Of a DNA stretch of 64,000 nt, positions 43,084 through 50,393 are shown piece by piece. Position numbers and translations under genes: made by a program. Position 1 is the first letter of the stretch. Every line of letters begins with the position of its first letter. Under the pieces are notes generated by a model. The model did no database searches and was not told where the DNA came from. It saw only the letters and a list, made by a program, of their open reading frames with translations. The stretch spans positions 1,079,085-1,143,084 of the forward strand of contig NZ_FNBA01000001.1 of assembly GCF_900102055.1 (NCBI RefSeq), in the 5' to 3' direction. Source of the DNA: Ulvibacter litoralis (lineage in GTDB: Bacteria; Bacteroidota; Bacteroidia; Flavobacteriales; Flavobacteriaceae).

Positions 43084-45054
43084 TTACTCAAGTTTAATAT
43101 TTTTTCGTTTGTTATTTATGTTTGAATTATTAAAATATCTATCATAAACTAATTTAAATCCGAAAACATTTAATAATGCAGCTAATGACCATAAAACAAA
43201 AGCAACTATGAAATTTGATTTAAAGTTAGTTATGTAGTTAGTTGCAATCTCAACATTCCAAGAATTGAAAAACATTATAATTATGAATATAATACCTATA
43301 AGGGCATAGATACCTAGCAACACTAAAATACTTTTTCTCTGCCAATTTTTGATTTTGGAATCAATCAGTTTTTCTCTTAGGTTCGTATTTGTGACTTCTA
43401 AACTTTCTAGTTTTTTATCTTTTATTTGCTCATTACTTTCTATGCTTTTTTTACTAGAATAAAAAGCCTCCGATTTTTCTGTAAATTCTTTTAATACATC
43501 TTCCAGTCTTTTATGGCGGTGTTCTTCAAGTTTCTTTTGCTTATTTGATTCTTCCTCCAATCTTCTGACAAATTCTTCTTTTTTATTTTGCGCTAAATCA
43601 TTTAATTCTTTAATATCAGTTAATTGCTTGTTGGTAATTCTCGTTGCAATTCTTACAATATCAGAATCACTCAAATCCTCGCTGGCATATTTATGGATAT
43701 TGTCATCTAATTCCCTAATTATTTTAGATTTTGGTAAATCTCGATTGAGAGTAAATGCTATCGATGAAGTCAATCCAATATCTGCTAAATCATCGGCATC
43801 CATTTTTAATTTGGTTTGTGGATTGCTTAGCCATAAAATGTTTAAAAGATTATCAGCGTTAATGATTTCTGGCTGGTATTTATTGTCAGAATTGAAAGTT
43901 AATTCCTCGCCTGTAGTGACATTATTTACAAACCAACTATTAACTTTTTCAAATTCTTTAATATTTTTATTTCGTGTTCTTTTGACATGAGTTATTGCGG
44001 TAGCATCGTGTAGGGCTGAAATTTTACTATGTCTGTATTCCTTAAGTGCAGCGTATTCTTTAGAATATTTAGCCTCATTTTTTGATTTTTGGTCATTAAT
44101 AATTGATATACCAAGTTTAGATAATTCTGTTTCTAAATTGTCCGCAATTTTCTCTAAATCATTTTTTTTCAACCCTCTTCTGTCGCAAGCATTGTAAATG
44201 TCTTCGGCATAAACTTTTCTTTGCAAAAATGAAGCATCAAAATATTTCGCCTTTTGATCTAATAAATTTTTAGTTTCCTCTATTGTGTCAGTTAATACTC
44301 GAACTTTAAAATTTTGCTTTTTTGCTATTTCAACGAGGGTTTTACAAGTATGAGTCGATTCTGGTGTATTTAGGTCTAATAATCCAACTATGAAATTAGT
44401 GTCAAAAAGAAGCTCAACATCAATTTCTGTTTCACTTGGATTGTACATAATAAATCCAGAAATGATTGAACCTATATAAATATCTTTAATCTGACCATAG
44501 ACTGTAGGTATTTTTCTAAAAAAATTTACAAACTGTGCTTCGGCTGTAAAATCTTCTTTATCTGATGATGTGTCTCTTGAAAAATATTTTGAGAGTTCAA
44601 ACTTATTTTGTTCAATAAAACTAAAAATTGAACTACTGTTTTTAATTTCAAAATCAGAAGATTCACAAAATTTTTGAAATAAAGTTTCAATGTCGTTTAT
44701 TGCCGACTCTTTTGCAGATATAGTTTCTTCATAATCAAGAAAAGTATATTCAGATATACTGAATGCGTTATCTTTATAAATTTCAAATAATTTTTTCTCA
44801 TTGGTATTGATGTCTTTTGCAATCTGTCTTAAAACATTGTTTAAAACAGGAATAGGAATGTCAATGTCATAAATTAAGTCAAACTCTTTTTTAATTTCCA
44901 TTGTGCTCTTACCACTATAAATACCTTTGTTGTTCATTAAAGAAATTACTCTTTTGACTAAAGGTTTAAAAATATCCAATGGTCCTTTTATTAAAGTCCC
45001 ATTGTTTCTTATATGTGCTAAAAGACTGTAAGTGACAGCTCTATCTTTATTCAT
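43084..45054 (-). CDS. Membrane-anchored PIN-like domain protein
   Basis: About 656 residues from the ATG at 45054 (MNKDRAVTYSLLAHIRNNG); the frame is open to 45114 but that part crosses the cassette end repeat. The N-terminal ~200 residues are helical and unrecognised. A PIN-like nuclease fold follows, with VELLFDTNFIVGLLD (first Asp), TDTIEETKNLL and ALHDATAITHVKRT (later acidic residues). A long charged coiled coil (about 505-590) leads to two C-terminal transmembrane helices (ILVLLGIYALIGIIFIIIMF and VAFVLWSLAALLNVFGF). I infer a membrane-tethered RNase-like effector, possibly antiviral. No antitoxin is apparent. Confidence 0.7.
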   Translation of the reverse strand: MNKDRAVTYSLLAHIRNNGTLIKGPLDIFKPLVKRVISLMNNKGIYSGKSTMEIKKEFDLIYDIDIPIPVLNNVLRQIAKDINTNEKKLFEIYKDNAFSISEYTFLDYEETISAKESAINDIETLFQKFCESSDFEIKNSSSIFSFIEQNKFELSKYFSRDTSSDKEDFTAEAQFVNFFRKIPTVYGQIKDIYIGSIISGFIMYNPSETEIDVELLFDTNFIVGLLDLNTPESTHTCKTLVEIAKKQNFKVRVLTDTIEETKNLLDQKAKYFDASFLQRKVYAEDIYNACDRRGLKKNDLEKIADNLETELSKLGISIINDQKSKNEAKYSKEYAALKEYRHSKISALHDATAITHVKRTRNKNIKEFEKVNSWFVNNVTTGEELTFNSDNKYQPEIINADNLLNILWLSNPQTKLKMDADDLADIGLTSSIAFTLNRDLPKSKIIRELDDNIHKYASEDLSDSDIVRIATRITNKQLTDIKELNDLAQNKKEEFVRRLEEESNKQKKLEEHRHKRLEDVLKEFTEKSEAFYSSKKSIESNEQIKDKKLESLEVTNTNLREKLIDSKIKNWQRKSILVLLGIYALIGIIFIIIMFFNSWNVEIATNYITNFKSNFIVAFVLWSLAALLNVFGFKLVYDRYFNNSNINNKRKNIKLE

Positions 45055-45074
45055 TGACGTTTTTTTTATCTTGT

Positions 45075-45145
45075 GGCTAACTCCATATATTGTCACCTTC
45101 TTAGTTGCCCTCAAGAACTATGATTAGTATACGTTGTTGTTAGCG
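45075..45145 (-). repeat. attC-like spacer between cassettes B and A
   Basis: About 71 bp with complementary ends: GGCTAAC at 45075-45081 and GTTAGCG at 45139-45145. Inside these, CATATA and TATACG can pair with one G-T, giving two stem segments with unequal spacers, like the R and L boxes of attC. The length is in the normal attC range. The motif AACTCC-ATATA recurs at 48752-48763. Confidence 0.5.
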
Positions 45146-45155
45146 TTTCGTTTTA

Positions 45156-45722
45156 TTATATCCATTTATCAAAGTTGTTATACCCATCATCTTTAATCCA
45201 ATCATAAATTGAATAGTCTGTAGATAATCTGAAGATTTTGTTTCGGTTTGATTCTGCAACCTCTTTCACTGTCCATCCGTCTAAGTCAGTATATTTTTGC
45301 CATTCATTTTGTATGTAATTATGTAGACTTAATTTTTTACCTGTATTATCGAAAGAATAACCTAAATAAAATAAAGGATTATTTCCATTACTTTTTGTTT
45401 TGCCATCTTTTCCTTTGATACCATTTATGTGGATTGCAAGTATATTATTTCCACTTTCTAAACTTTTCATTATTTCATAATCAACCCATCTGCGCTCATA
45501 TGTATGAGTTCCAACTAAAACACAAGTAACAGAAGTGTTTATTAATTCTTTGTTTATTAATCTTTTTAAAGCTAGTTCACTTGTTTTCTTTGCATCTTCC
45601 CAAATAGAAGCGTCAAAATATCCAGCTTTATTATCTTTTGTAAGTTTATGGTTTCTAACAGTGTTTGCTCTAAAATCAACAACGTCTTGATAGTGAAAAC
45701 TAAAAAATACTCTCTTTGCCAT
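45156..45722 (-). CDS. thsB: ThsB, TIR-like signalling protein of Thoeris
   Basis: A 188-residue MTH538/DUF1863 TIR-like protein: AKRVFFSFHYQDVVDFRANTV at the start, then the strand VTCVLVGTHTYERRWVDYEI with the conserved Glu near 83. In Thoeris, ThsB senses infection and makes an NAD-derived cyclic signal (a cyclic ADP-ribose isomer in type I) that activates ThsA. The length is close to that of characterised ThsB. Its ATG follows the thsA stop by 1 bp, so the two are co-translated. Cassette end repeats bound the pair. Confidence 0.85.
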   Translation of the reverse strand: MAKRVFFSFHYQDVVDFRANTVRNHKLTKDNKAGYFDASIWEDAKKTSELALKRLINKELINTSVTCVLVGTHTYERRWVDYEIMKSLESGNNILAIHINGIKGKDGKTKSNGNNPLFYLGYSFDNTGKKLSLHNYIQNEWQKYTDLDGWTVKEVAESNRNKIFRLSTDYSIYDWIKDDGYNNFDKWI

Positions 45723-45723
45723 A

Positions 45724-47160
45724 TTATATGTTTTTTTGTAATAAGTTAATTGCTTTAATGATATTATTAATTAAATCAGTGTCTTTGATGTCTGAATCGC
45801 CTAATAATGTGATTGCTTCAATTAAATCCGGATTATTTGGATAATATTCGTTTGTTGATTTAATAACTTTATCCCATAGGATTTTGGACATAAAGCCAGT
45901 ACACCCAATAGGGATTACTTTAACATTTTGGTTAATCGCAATGTCAAATTCTTGAAGTAGCCCATCTGAATCAATAATATTTCCATCAACGATTTTATTG
46001 CCAAAGAAAAACAATGCAATTCCAGCATCTGTAAGCATATCTTCTCTGTATTTTTTCCATAACTTTTCTCTTTGAGTGCTATCAGAAATATTTTGAGGGA
46101 AAGGTCTTAATACTAAATAATCATCTAAGTGTCTTCTTTTTGAAGTATAAACAAATGAGAGAACACCATTAATTACTGAACTCCCGATACCTAATCCAAA
46201 GCCTGAAATTATTTTATACTTTTTTTCTGCTAATTTTCGAGAAATATTAAAAATCAACTTTTCAGTTCTATCTTTTCCGTATTTTCCATAATCGTGTACA
46301 GCTCCAGAAATAAAAATGTTTTGTCGTTTTAATTTGACTTGGATTAACTTTAAAACTTCTGTGATATCAGAATATTTATCTACAAGTAGAGCTTGTATTC
46401 TATATCGTTTTAGGTCTTTTATCTTAAGTTCCTGTTTAATTTTGGAATAATTAAATTCCTCTTCTGAATCAAAATCATCTTTATTTATTGTTTTAAAAAA
46501 GCAATAATGGTCTCTTGTGTTAGTCCCTAATAAAATTCTAATTCTACTAAGGATATAATCCAAATTAGGGTCTTCAAAACTAAAGCCGATAAATAAAAAT
46601 GTTTTAGAAACTAAATCTCCTTGAAGTGCAGTAGTAAAGAGTTGTCTTTTTTCATTATAACTTTCATAATCATCTTTTGTTAAAATTGCTTCGTGTGGCA
46701 AACTTATGTCCCCGTGCATTTTATATACAACAGCATCTCTTCTGGGTTTATTGACAGCTAAATTCGCTGAACATATTTTAACATCTACTGTTTTACCGTA
46801 GTTTTCAAGTGATTTTTCTATTAAGTTATCATAGTTCGTAGTCCAAAAAGTATGAATAGGTAAGAATGATAATATTTTGTGATTTTCGCTTAATTCAACT
46901 TCTTTTGTAAACTCATCAATTAATTGGCTATTAATACTTCCTCTTCCTCCTTTTTCATTTTCATAGTATTGGGCAAGTGCTATTAAATCATTTTCTTTAT
47001 CAATATTTAAGTTTAATTCATCCGCAATTTCAGCTAATAAACCTTTCCAATTAACTAAACCTGTAGATACAGAAAGACCAGCACCTGCAAAAATAGATGC
47101 ATTTTCGTTATTTATTGCTTTTATATATTTATCTACAAAGAGGGTTAAATGTTTTTTCAT
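45724..47160 (-). CDS. thsA: ThsA, SIR2-SLOG NADase of Thoeris
   Basis: A 478-residue two-domain protein. The N-terminal SIR2-like NADase (about 1-275) has GAGLSVSTG (residues 26-34), the catalytic-type Asn in FWTTNYDNLIE (N109) and His in YKMHGDISLP (H149); these align well with the reported catalytic Asn/His of Bacillus ThsA. The C-terminal SLOG domain (about 281-425) has IFISGAVHDYG, GFGLGIGSSVING, and R372, K389 and E404 in positions resembling the reported signal-binding residues. Once bound to the ThsB product it would deplete NAD and stop phage growth. It is the first gene of the pair. Confidence 0.88.
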   Translation of the reverse strand: MKKHLTLFVDKYIKAINNENASIFAGAGLSVSTGLVNWKGLLAEIADELNLNIDKENDLIALAQYYENEKGGRGSINSQLIDEFTKEVELSENHKILSFLPIHTFWTTNYDNLIEKSLENYGKTVDVKICSANLAVNKPRRDAVVYKMHGDISLPHEAILTKDDYESYNEKRQLFTTALQGDLVSKTFLFIGFSFEDPNLDYILSRIRILLGTNTRDHYCFFKTINKDDFDSEEEFNYSKIKQELKIKDLKRYRIQALLVDKYSDITEVLKLIQVKLKRQNIFISGAVHDYGKYGKDRTEKLIFNISRKLAEKKYKIISGFGLGIGSSVINGVLSFVYTSKRRHLDDYLVLRPFPQNISDSTQREKLWKKYREDMLTDAGIALFFFGNKIVDGNIIDSDGLLQEFDIAINQNVKVIPIGCTGFMSKILWDKVIKSTNEYYPNNPDLIEAITLLGDSDIKDTDLINNIIKAINLLQKNI

Positions 47161-47179
47161 ATAAATTTTTCTTAATAAA

Positions 47180-47373
47180 CGCCAACGTCTCGGCTATGGT
47201 TAGTACGGGATTAAAAGGAACTGATCTTTCGATTAAGCACTTAGTCAAAACTTTTTATTTTGTTTTATCTTTTCATTTTAAAGCCGAATCAAAAAGATTT
47301 GGCAGACTTGGTTAAAAGCTTGAATCTTTGGGTTAAGCAACAAAACCTGTATTAACGATAGCTATTGTTGTGC
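47180..47373 (-). repeat. Long attC-like spacer between cassettes C and B
   Basis: About 194 bp without a gene. The ends are CGCCAAC (47180-47186) and GTTGTGC (47367-47373). Next to them GGCTATGGTTAGTACGGG (47192-47209) has a partly complementary partner near 47340-47363 (TTAACGATAGCTATTG), so the segment folds as a long imperfect hairpin. Very similar ~200-bp intergenic segments are, in my recollection, common in Bacteroidota accessory regions; that is not verified here. It is longer than most attC sites but comparable to long ones. Confidence 0.5.
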
Positions 47374-47381
47374 ATAGTGTT

Positions 47382-48152
47382 TTATTTGTCATTTATAACT
47401 TCCGCAATTTCTTCTGCAATTTCTTCTACAGTATAAGAAGAAGTGTTACGTGCTAACTTATCAGCCAATGAAGGACTATATTCAATAACTTCTTTTTTTG
47501 TTATATTATGCCAAATAGGTAATACAATTTGTTCGTCTGAAATTGATTTAGTAATTATTCCATCAAGTTCATAATTTGTCCAACCTTTACGTATGAAATC
47601 TTTGGAAAGAACTACTATTCCAAATCTACTATTAGCTAATCCTTTATCAATTTTCCTTCTTAAAGAGTCTCCAATTTTTAGAGTAAATTCATCATACCAT
47701 ACTGAAAGTCCTTCAGATTGAAGTGCCAAAACTAAAGGTCTTACAACTTCGTCTTTGTCTTCTGAAGCGTGAGATATAAAAACATCATATTCTCTTTCTT
47801 CATTGTCGAATTCAGGTGGTTTATTTCTGTCTTGTACTAATGACGGAACAGAAGCTAATGAAGGCTGTCTCATTTCAGGTAATGCACTCGGCATCATTCT
47901 TATTGAACTTCTTGTTGACCCTCTTAAACCTTGCATATCCACCGTAACATACCAGTGTCCAGAATTTGGAATTTGTAGACGGATAGGCGATTTTTTTGCT
48001 AATCCCCCAATATAAGTATGTTTTTTACCATTTCTGTAGCTTTGGAAATTTGAGGAATTCATTAGTCTAACATTCGCAGCACTACCTTGCAATGTGATTT
48101 CAACTACATCTCCTCTTTTTTTATTTCCTAAATCGTATTTCGTAAAATTCAT
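47382..48152 (-). CDS. DUF1883-TIR domain protein
   Basis: A 256-residue protein with an N-terminal DUF1883 domain (residues 1-90: FTKYDLGNKKRGDVVEITL, ANVRLMNSSNFQSYR, SGHWYVTVDMQG) and a C-terminal TIR domain (121-205: YDVFISHASEDKDEVVRPL, VWYDEFTLKIGDSLRRKI, GWTNYELDGI with the catalytic-type Glu near 195). DUF1883-TIR proteins are known as a family, but the role is not. It may make an NAD-derived signal or degrade NAD. It lies 14 bp after the nuclease-like gene, and next to thsA-thsB, so it could be a second TIR input to ThsA or an independent defence protein. Confidence 0.85.
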   Translation of the reverse strand: MNFTKYDLGNKKRGDVVEITLQGSAANVRLMNSSNFQSYRNGKKHTYIGGLAKKSPIRLQIPNSGHWYVTVDMQGLRGSTRSSIRMMPSALPEMRQPSLASVPSLVQDRNKPPEFDNEEREYDVFISHASEDKDEVVRPLVLALQSEGLSVWYDEFTLKIGDSLRRKIDKGLANSRFGIVVLSKDFIRKGWTNYELDGIITKSISDEQIVLPIWHNITKKEVIEYSPSLADKLARNTSSYTVEEIAEEIAEVINDK

Positions 48153-48166
48153 AAATTCTTTAATTT

Positions 48167-48715
48167 TTAAAATACTTCTTGCATTTCAAATTCACTTTCC
48201 CCACTGATAAAACCTTCTATTTTGTAGGTTCTATTCTCAATATCAAGTTCAAAGTAAATTCCTAATTGATAACCACAAACGTGTTCTGGGTGAGTTTCTC
48301 CATCATACGACCAAACTTCATCATAACTTGATTTTGTCAATGTTCTCAATCTATTTTTGTCACTTATTTTTTCGTGTTCTGGTCGAGTCGATTTTTTCAT
48401 TTCAATGGCGAGTAAATTATCATTCCCCATTTCATTACCACGACTATGTATTATTAAATCACAATTTATGGTTACCACTTCCATATTGTCATCCAACATA
48501 GTTTTTACTTCTCCGTTCTGTTTCCTGTTATACTCTGTATCGGAAAAGTATTCAGTTAGCCCATATTTTGTGAGCAAAACCTCAAGATAGATTGCTAATC
48601 TTCCACATAAATTTCTTTCACTTGTTCCGCCAAGTATATTATCTACTTCTCTTTCAAAGAATTTGGCTTTACCTTCATTGAAAAAAGCAAATAAGTTATT
48701 TTGAATTTCATTCAT
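48167..48715 (-). CDS. PD-(D/E)XK nuclease-like protein
   Basis: A 182-residue unnamed protein. The centre has a restriction-endonuclease-like pattern: NCDLIIHSRG (D86) and, after 18 residues, LLAIEMKKST (E105-x-K107), plus an acidic residue in an N-terminal helix (SERNLCGRLAIYLE). It resembles small nuclease-like subunits that accompany defence modules. It starts 30 bp inside the right end repeat of its cassette and runs into the TIR gene after 14 bp. The substrate is unknown; it may also be a catalytic-fold scaffold. Confidence 0.6.
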   Translation of the reverse strand: MNEIQNNLFAFFNEGKAKFFEREVDNILGGTSERNLCGRLAIYLEVLLTKYGLTEYFSDTEYNRKQNGEVKTMLDDNMEVVTINCDLIIHSRGNEMGNDNLLAIEMKKSTRPEHEKISDKNRLRTLTKSSYDEVWSYDGETHPEHVCGYQLGIYFELDIENRTYKIEGFISGESEFEMQEVF

Positions 48716-49004
48716 TTATTTGATTCGTAAATTTGTACTTACATTATGCACAACTCCGCATATAATTACTTAGTTAACTATAAATAATTAATTAAGAACT
48801 CTAAAAATCACCTCAAAAACTCCTAATCTCGCCCCAACTTTTTAAAGTTGCAGGAACAAAACACACAGACGTTGCATCTAATAATTTCTAGACTATATTT
48901 AGTTGGGGATGGTAAAAGGGAATAGGTTTGTTTCAAAAAAGCATTCACTTATCTTACAGCTACTTGCTTTTACATAGTAAAATAAAGCTATTGCTCATTA
49001 CTAT

Positions 49005-49024
49005 CCTTACGGGTTTCCGTAAGG
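49005..49024. promoter_or_regulatory. Palindrome of TACGG type
   Basis: CCTTACGG and CCGTAAGG are exact complements around GTTT. It could be a regulator dyad or, on the plus strand, a terminator-like hairpin (a T-run follows at 49030). Confidence 0.35.
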
Positions 49025-49073
49025 GTAGGTTTTTAAATGTACCGAGAATAGTTTAAATGGGGTGTATTTACGG

Positions 49074-49091
49074 TACAGGGTTTTTCCTGTA
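49074..49091. promoter_or_regulatory. Dyad motif copy 1 (TACAGG-N6-CCTGTA)
   Basis: TACAGGGTTTTTCCTGTA, 24 bases identical to copy 2 at 49999 when the next six bases (TTTTGG) are included. It is 21 bp past the stop of the lipoprotein gene at 49112, so it may also act as a terminator on the minus strand (hairpin with A/T-rich loop). Confidence 0.45.
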
Positions 49092-49111
49092 TTTTGGTTT
49101 TTGGGGAGTTT

Positions 49112-49885
49112 TTAGTTGAAGCTAAAGTCAAAAATGACCTCAAAATAATCGCAACCAGCACAACCATTTGAAGTTGTTGTAAATTCTTCTTCTCCAGCTT
49201 TAAATTCAGATGTGTCAAAGTAAGTGTTACCAAAAGCATTAATTTTAGTAACTAAATTGTCATTATTATCATAAAATTCTACTTGATAAGAAGCAATATC
49301 ATTAGTATTACTTCCGTCATTTATAGCTATAATATGTCCTGTTAAATCAACATCCCACTCCGTATTCTCTGGAAAGAATGAATAAACATGATGTTTTGTA
49401 TAAGACGTATACGTATATGATGTAGTTCCGTCTAAACGGATTTCTAATATTTTAAAATAAAGTGAGCTATAATCTTGTGGAATATCCTTTAATGTTACTT
49501 TATCAAAAACTAAAGCTTGAGGTCTTGTAGTAGTAATTGTTTCTTCAATTTGTAAATCAAATAGGTTTGATTTTAATGTAATGGTATAGTCTCCAATGTA
49601 GTTCGCGTAAAAACTTAAATTGTTAGTGGTAAAAGTTTCAGTTCCGTTATTTGATGTTACTTCCCAAGTATAATCTCCATTTGAATTTGTAGCAGTTCCG
49701 TTAGATAATTCCCAAGTATAAAGTCCGTTTTGATTGGTAGATGTATTGGTGATATTAATTTCAGAAGATGCAATTGTGCGGCCACTTTCAATATTAAAAG
49801 ATAGAGTAGGTTGAAATTCTTCGTCATTCGATAAGCAACTGTTTAGAGTAATGATAGCAAGTGTAAGGAGTACTAATTTTTTCAT
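49112..49885 (-). CDS. Lipoprotein with PKD-like beta domain
   Basis: A 257-residue lipoprotein (MKKLVLLTLAIITLNSCLSNDEE, lipobox Cys at 17). Residues 30-125 form an Ig/PKD-like beta region with a local tandem repeat (LYTWELSNGTATNSN followed by DYTWEVTSNNGT). The remainder is beta-rich and unrecognised, with the pair NGCAGCDYF near the end. The motif TACAGGGTTTTTCCTGTA occurs both 3' of the gene and 114 bp upstream. Confidence 0.75.
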   Translation of the reverse strand: MKKLVLLTLAIITLNSCLSNDEEFQPTLSFNIESGRTIASSEINITNTSTNQNGLYTWELSNGTATNSNGDYTWEVTSNNGTETFTTNNLSFYANYIGDYTITLKSNLFDLQIEETITTTRPQALVFDKVTLKDIPQDYSSLYFKILEIRLDGTTSYTYTSYTKHHVYSFFPENTEWDVDLTGHIIAINDGSNTNDIASYQVEFYDNNDNLVTKINAFGNTYFDTSEFKAGEEEFTTTSNGCAGCDYFEVIFDFSFN

Positions 49886-49998
49886 TCTTGTCTATGTATG
49901 TTTGGTTTCGAGTGATTTCAGCTTGTTTCCAAGTTTAGATATAATTAGTGGGAAATGGTTAAAAGTAAAATAATATTTTAAAAGGCATGGGGTAACCT

Positions 49999-50016
49999 TA
50001 CAGGGTTTTTCCTGTA
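49999..50016. promoter_or_regulatory. Dyad motif copy 2 (TACAGG-N6-CCTGTA)
   Basis: Second copy of TACAGGGTTTTTCCTGTA, in the divergent region between the lipoprotein gene (start 49885) and the Kazal gene (start 50119). The position fits an operator for either gene. Confidence 0.45.
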
Positions 50017-50118
50017 TTTTGGGTTTTAACTCCTACCGTAATTTTTCAGAAGCAATATTTAAATAGCTATTTCATAAAAACCCGTACTTTTAACTCAGAT
50101 TTACCCACTCTTTTTTTT

Positions 50119-50349
50119 ATGAAAACAACAGTATTTTTCTTTATCGCAGCAGTCACAATGTTAAGTGCGTGCGGGACTTCAAAAACAACCATGAACGACT
50201 GTATTGATACGTCGAAAATAAGCGACGGCCCTTGTACCATGGAGTATGCTCCTGTGTGTGGTTGTGATGGTAAAACATATTCAAATGCCTGTGCGGCGAT
50301 GCGCAGTGGTGTCACCTCGTGGACGGAAGGAGCCTGCGCTGAAAACTAA
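50119..50349 (+). CDS. Kazal-type protease inhibitor lipoprotein
   Basis: A 76-residue protein. Lipoprotein signal MKTTVFFFIAAVTMLSACGTS (Cys at 18), then a Kazal domain: CIDTSKISDGPC, YAPVCGCDGKTYSNACAAM, and a final GAC, providing the six-cysteine pattern. It is likely exposed in the periplasm or on the surface to inhibit serine proteases. It is convergent with the DUF2254 gene. Confidence 0.9.
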   Translation: MKTTVFFFIAAVTMLSACGTSKTTMNDCIDTSKISDGPCTMEYAPVCGCDGKTYSNACAAMRSGVTSWTEGACAEN

Positions 50350-50393
50350 AAAAGATGTTCGGTTGCAACTAAAAGTGTACTACAACATCGCCT

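Larger units (their letters stand above)
43070..48754 (-). mobile_element. Integron-like cassette array carrying defence genes (no integrase seen)
   Basis: Three minus-strand gene units are each bounded by a private inverted repeat that starts GTT on the left and ends AAC on the right. Unit A: GTTAGCCACAAG 43070-43081 with its exact complement 45070-45081. Unit B: GTTAGCGTTT 45139-45148 with AAACGCCAAC 47177-47186 (one G-T pair). Unit C: GTTGTGCATA 47367-47376 with TATGCACAAC 48745-48754. In integrons, the two ends of a linear cassette are complementary in just this way because they rebuild attC when circular. No integrase, attI or transposase is visible. The region also looks more A/T-rich than its flanks. 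Confidence 0.55.
48755..49111. other. Non-coding stretch at the right edge of the cassette array
   Basis: No supported gene. It contains a perfect 20-nt palindrome, CCTTACGG-GTTT-CCGTAAGG, at 49005-49024 and the dyad TACAGGGTTTTTCCTGTA at 49074-49091. No copy of the tRNA-Leu 3' end is visible here, so a tRNA-targeted island boundary is not supported on this side. Confidence 0.6.

Noticed and set aside
47097-47315. Plus-strand ORF over the thsA start and the spacer
   Set aside because: It overlaps thsA antisense and the rest is the hairpin-forming spacer; probably a by-product of a repeated non-coding element.
42825-49111. tRNA-targeted genomic island with attL/attR
   Set aside because: I looked for a copy of the tRNA 3' end (TTCGATTCCCGCCTCGAGTA) on the right side up to 49.1 kb and saw none, and no integrase is present; cassette-type ends fit better.
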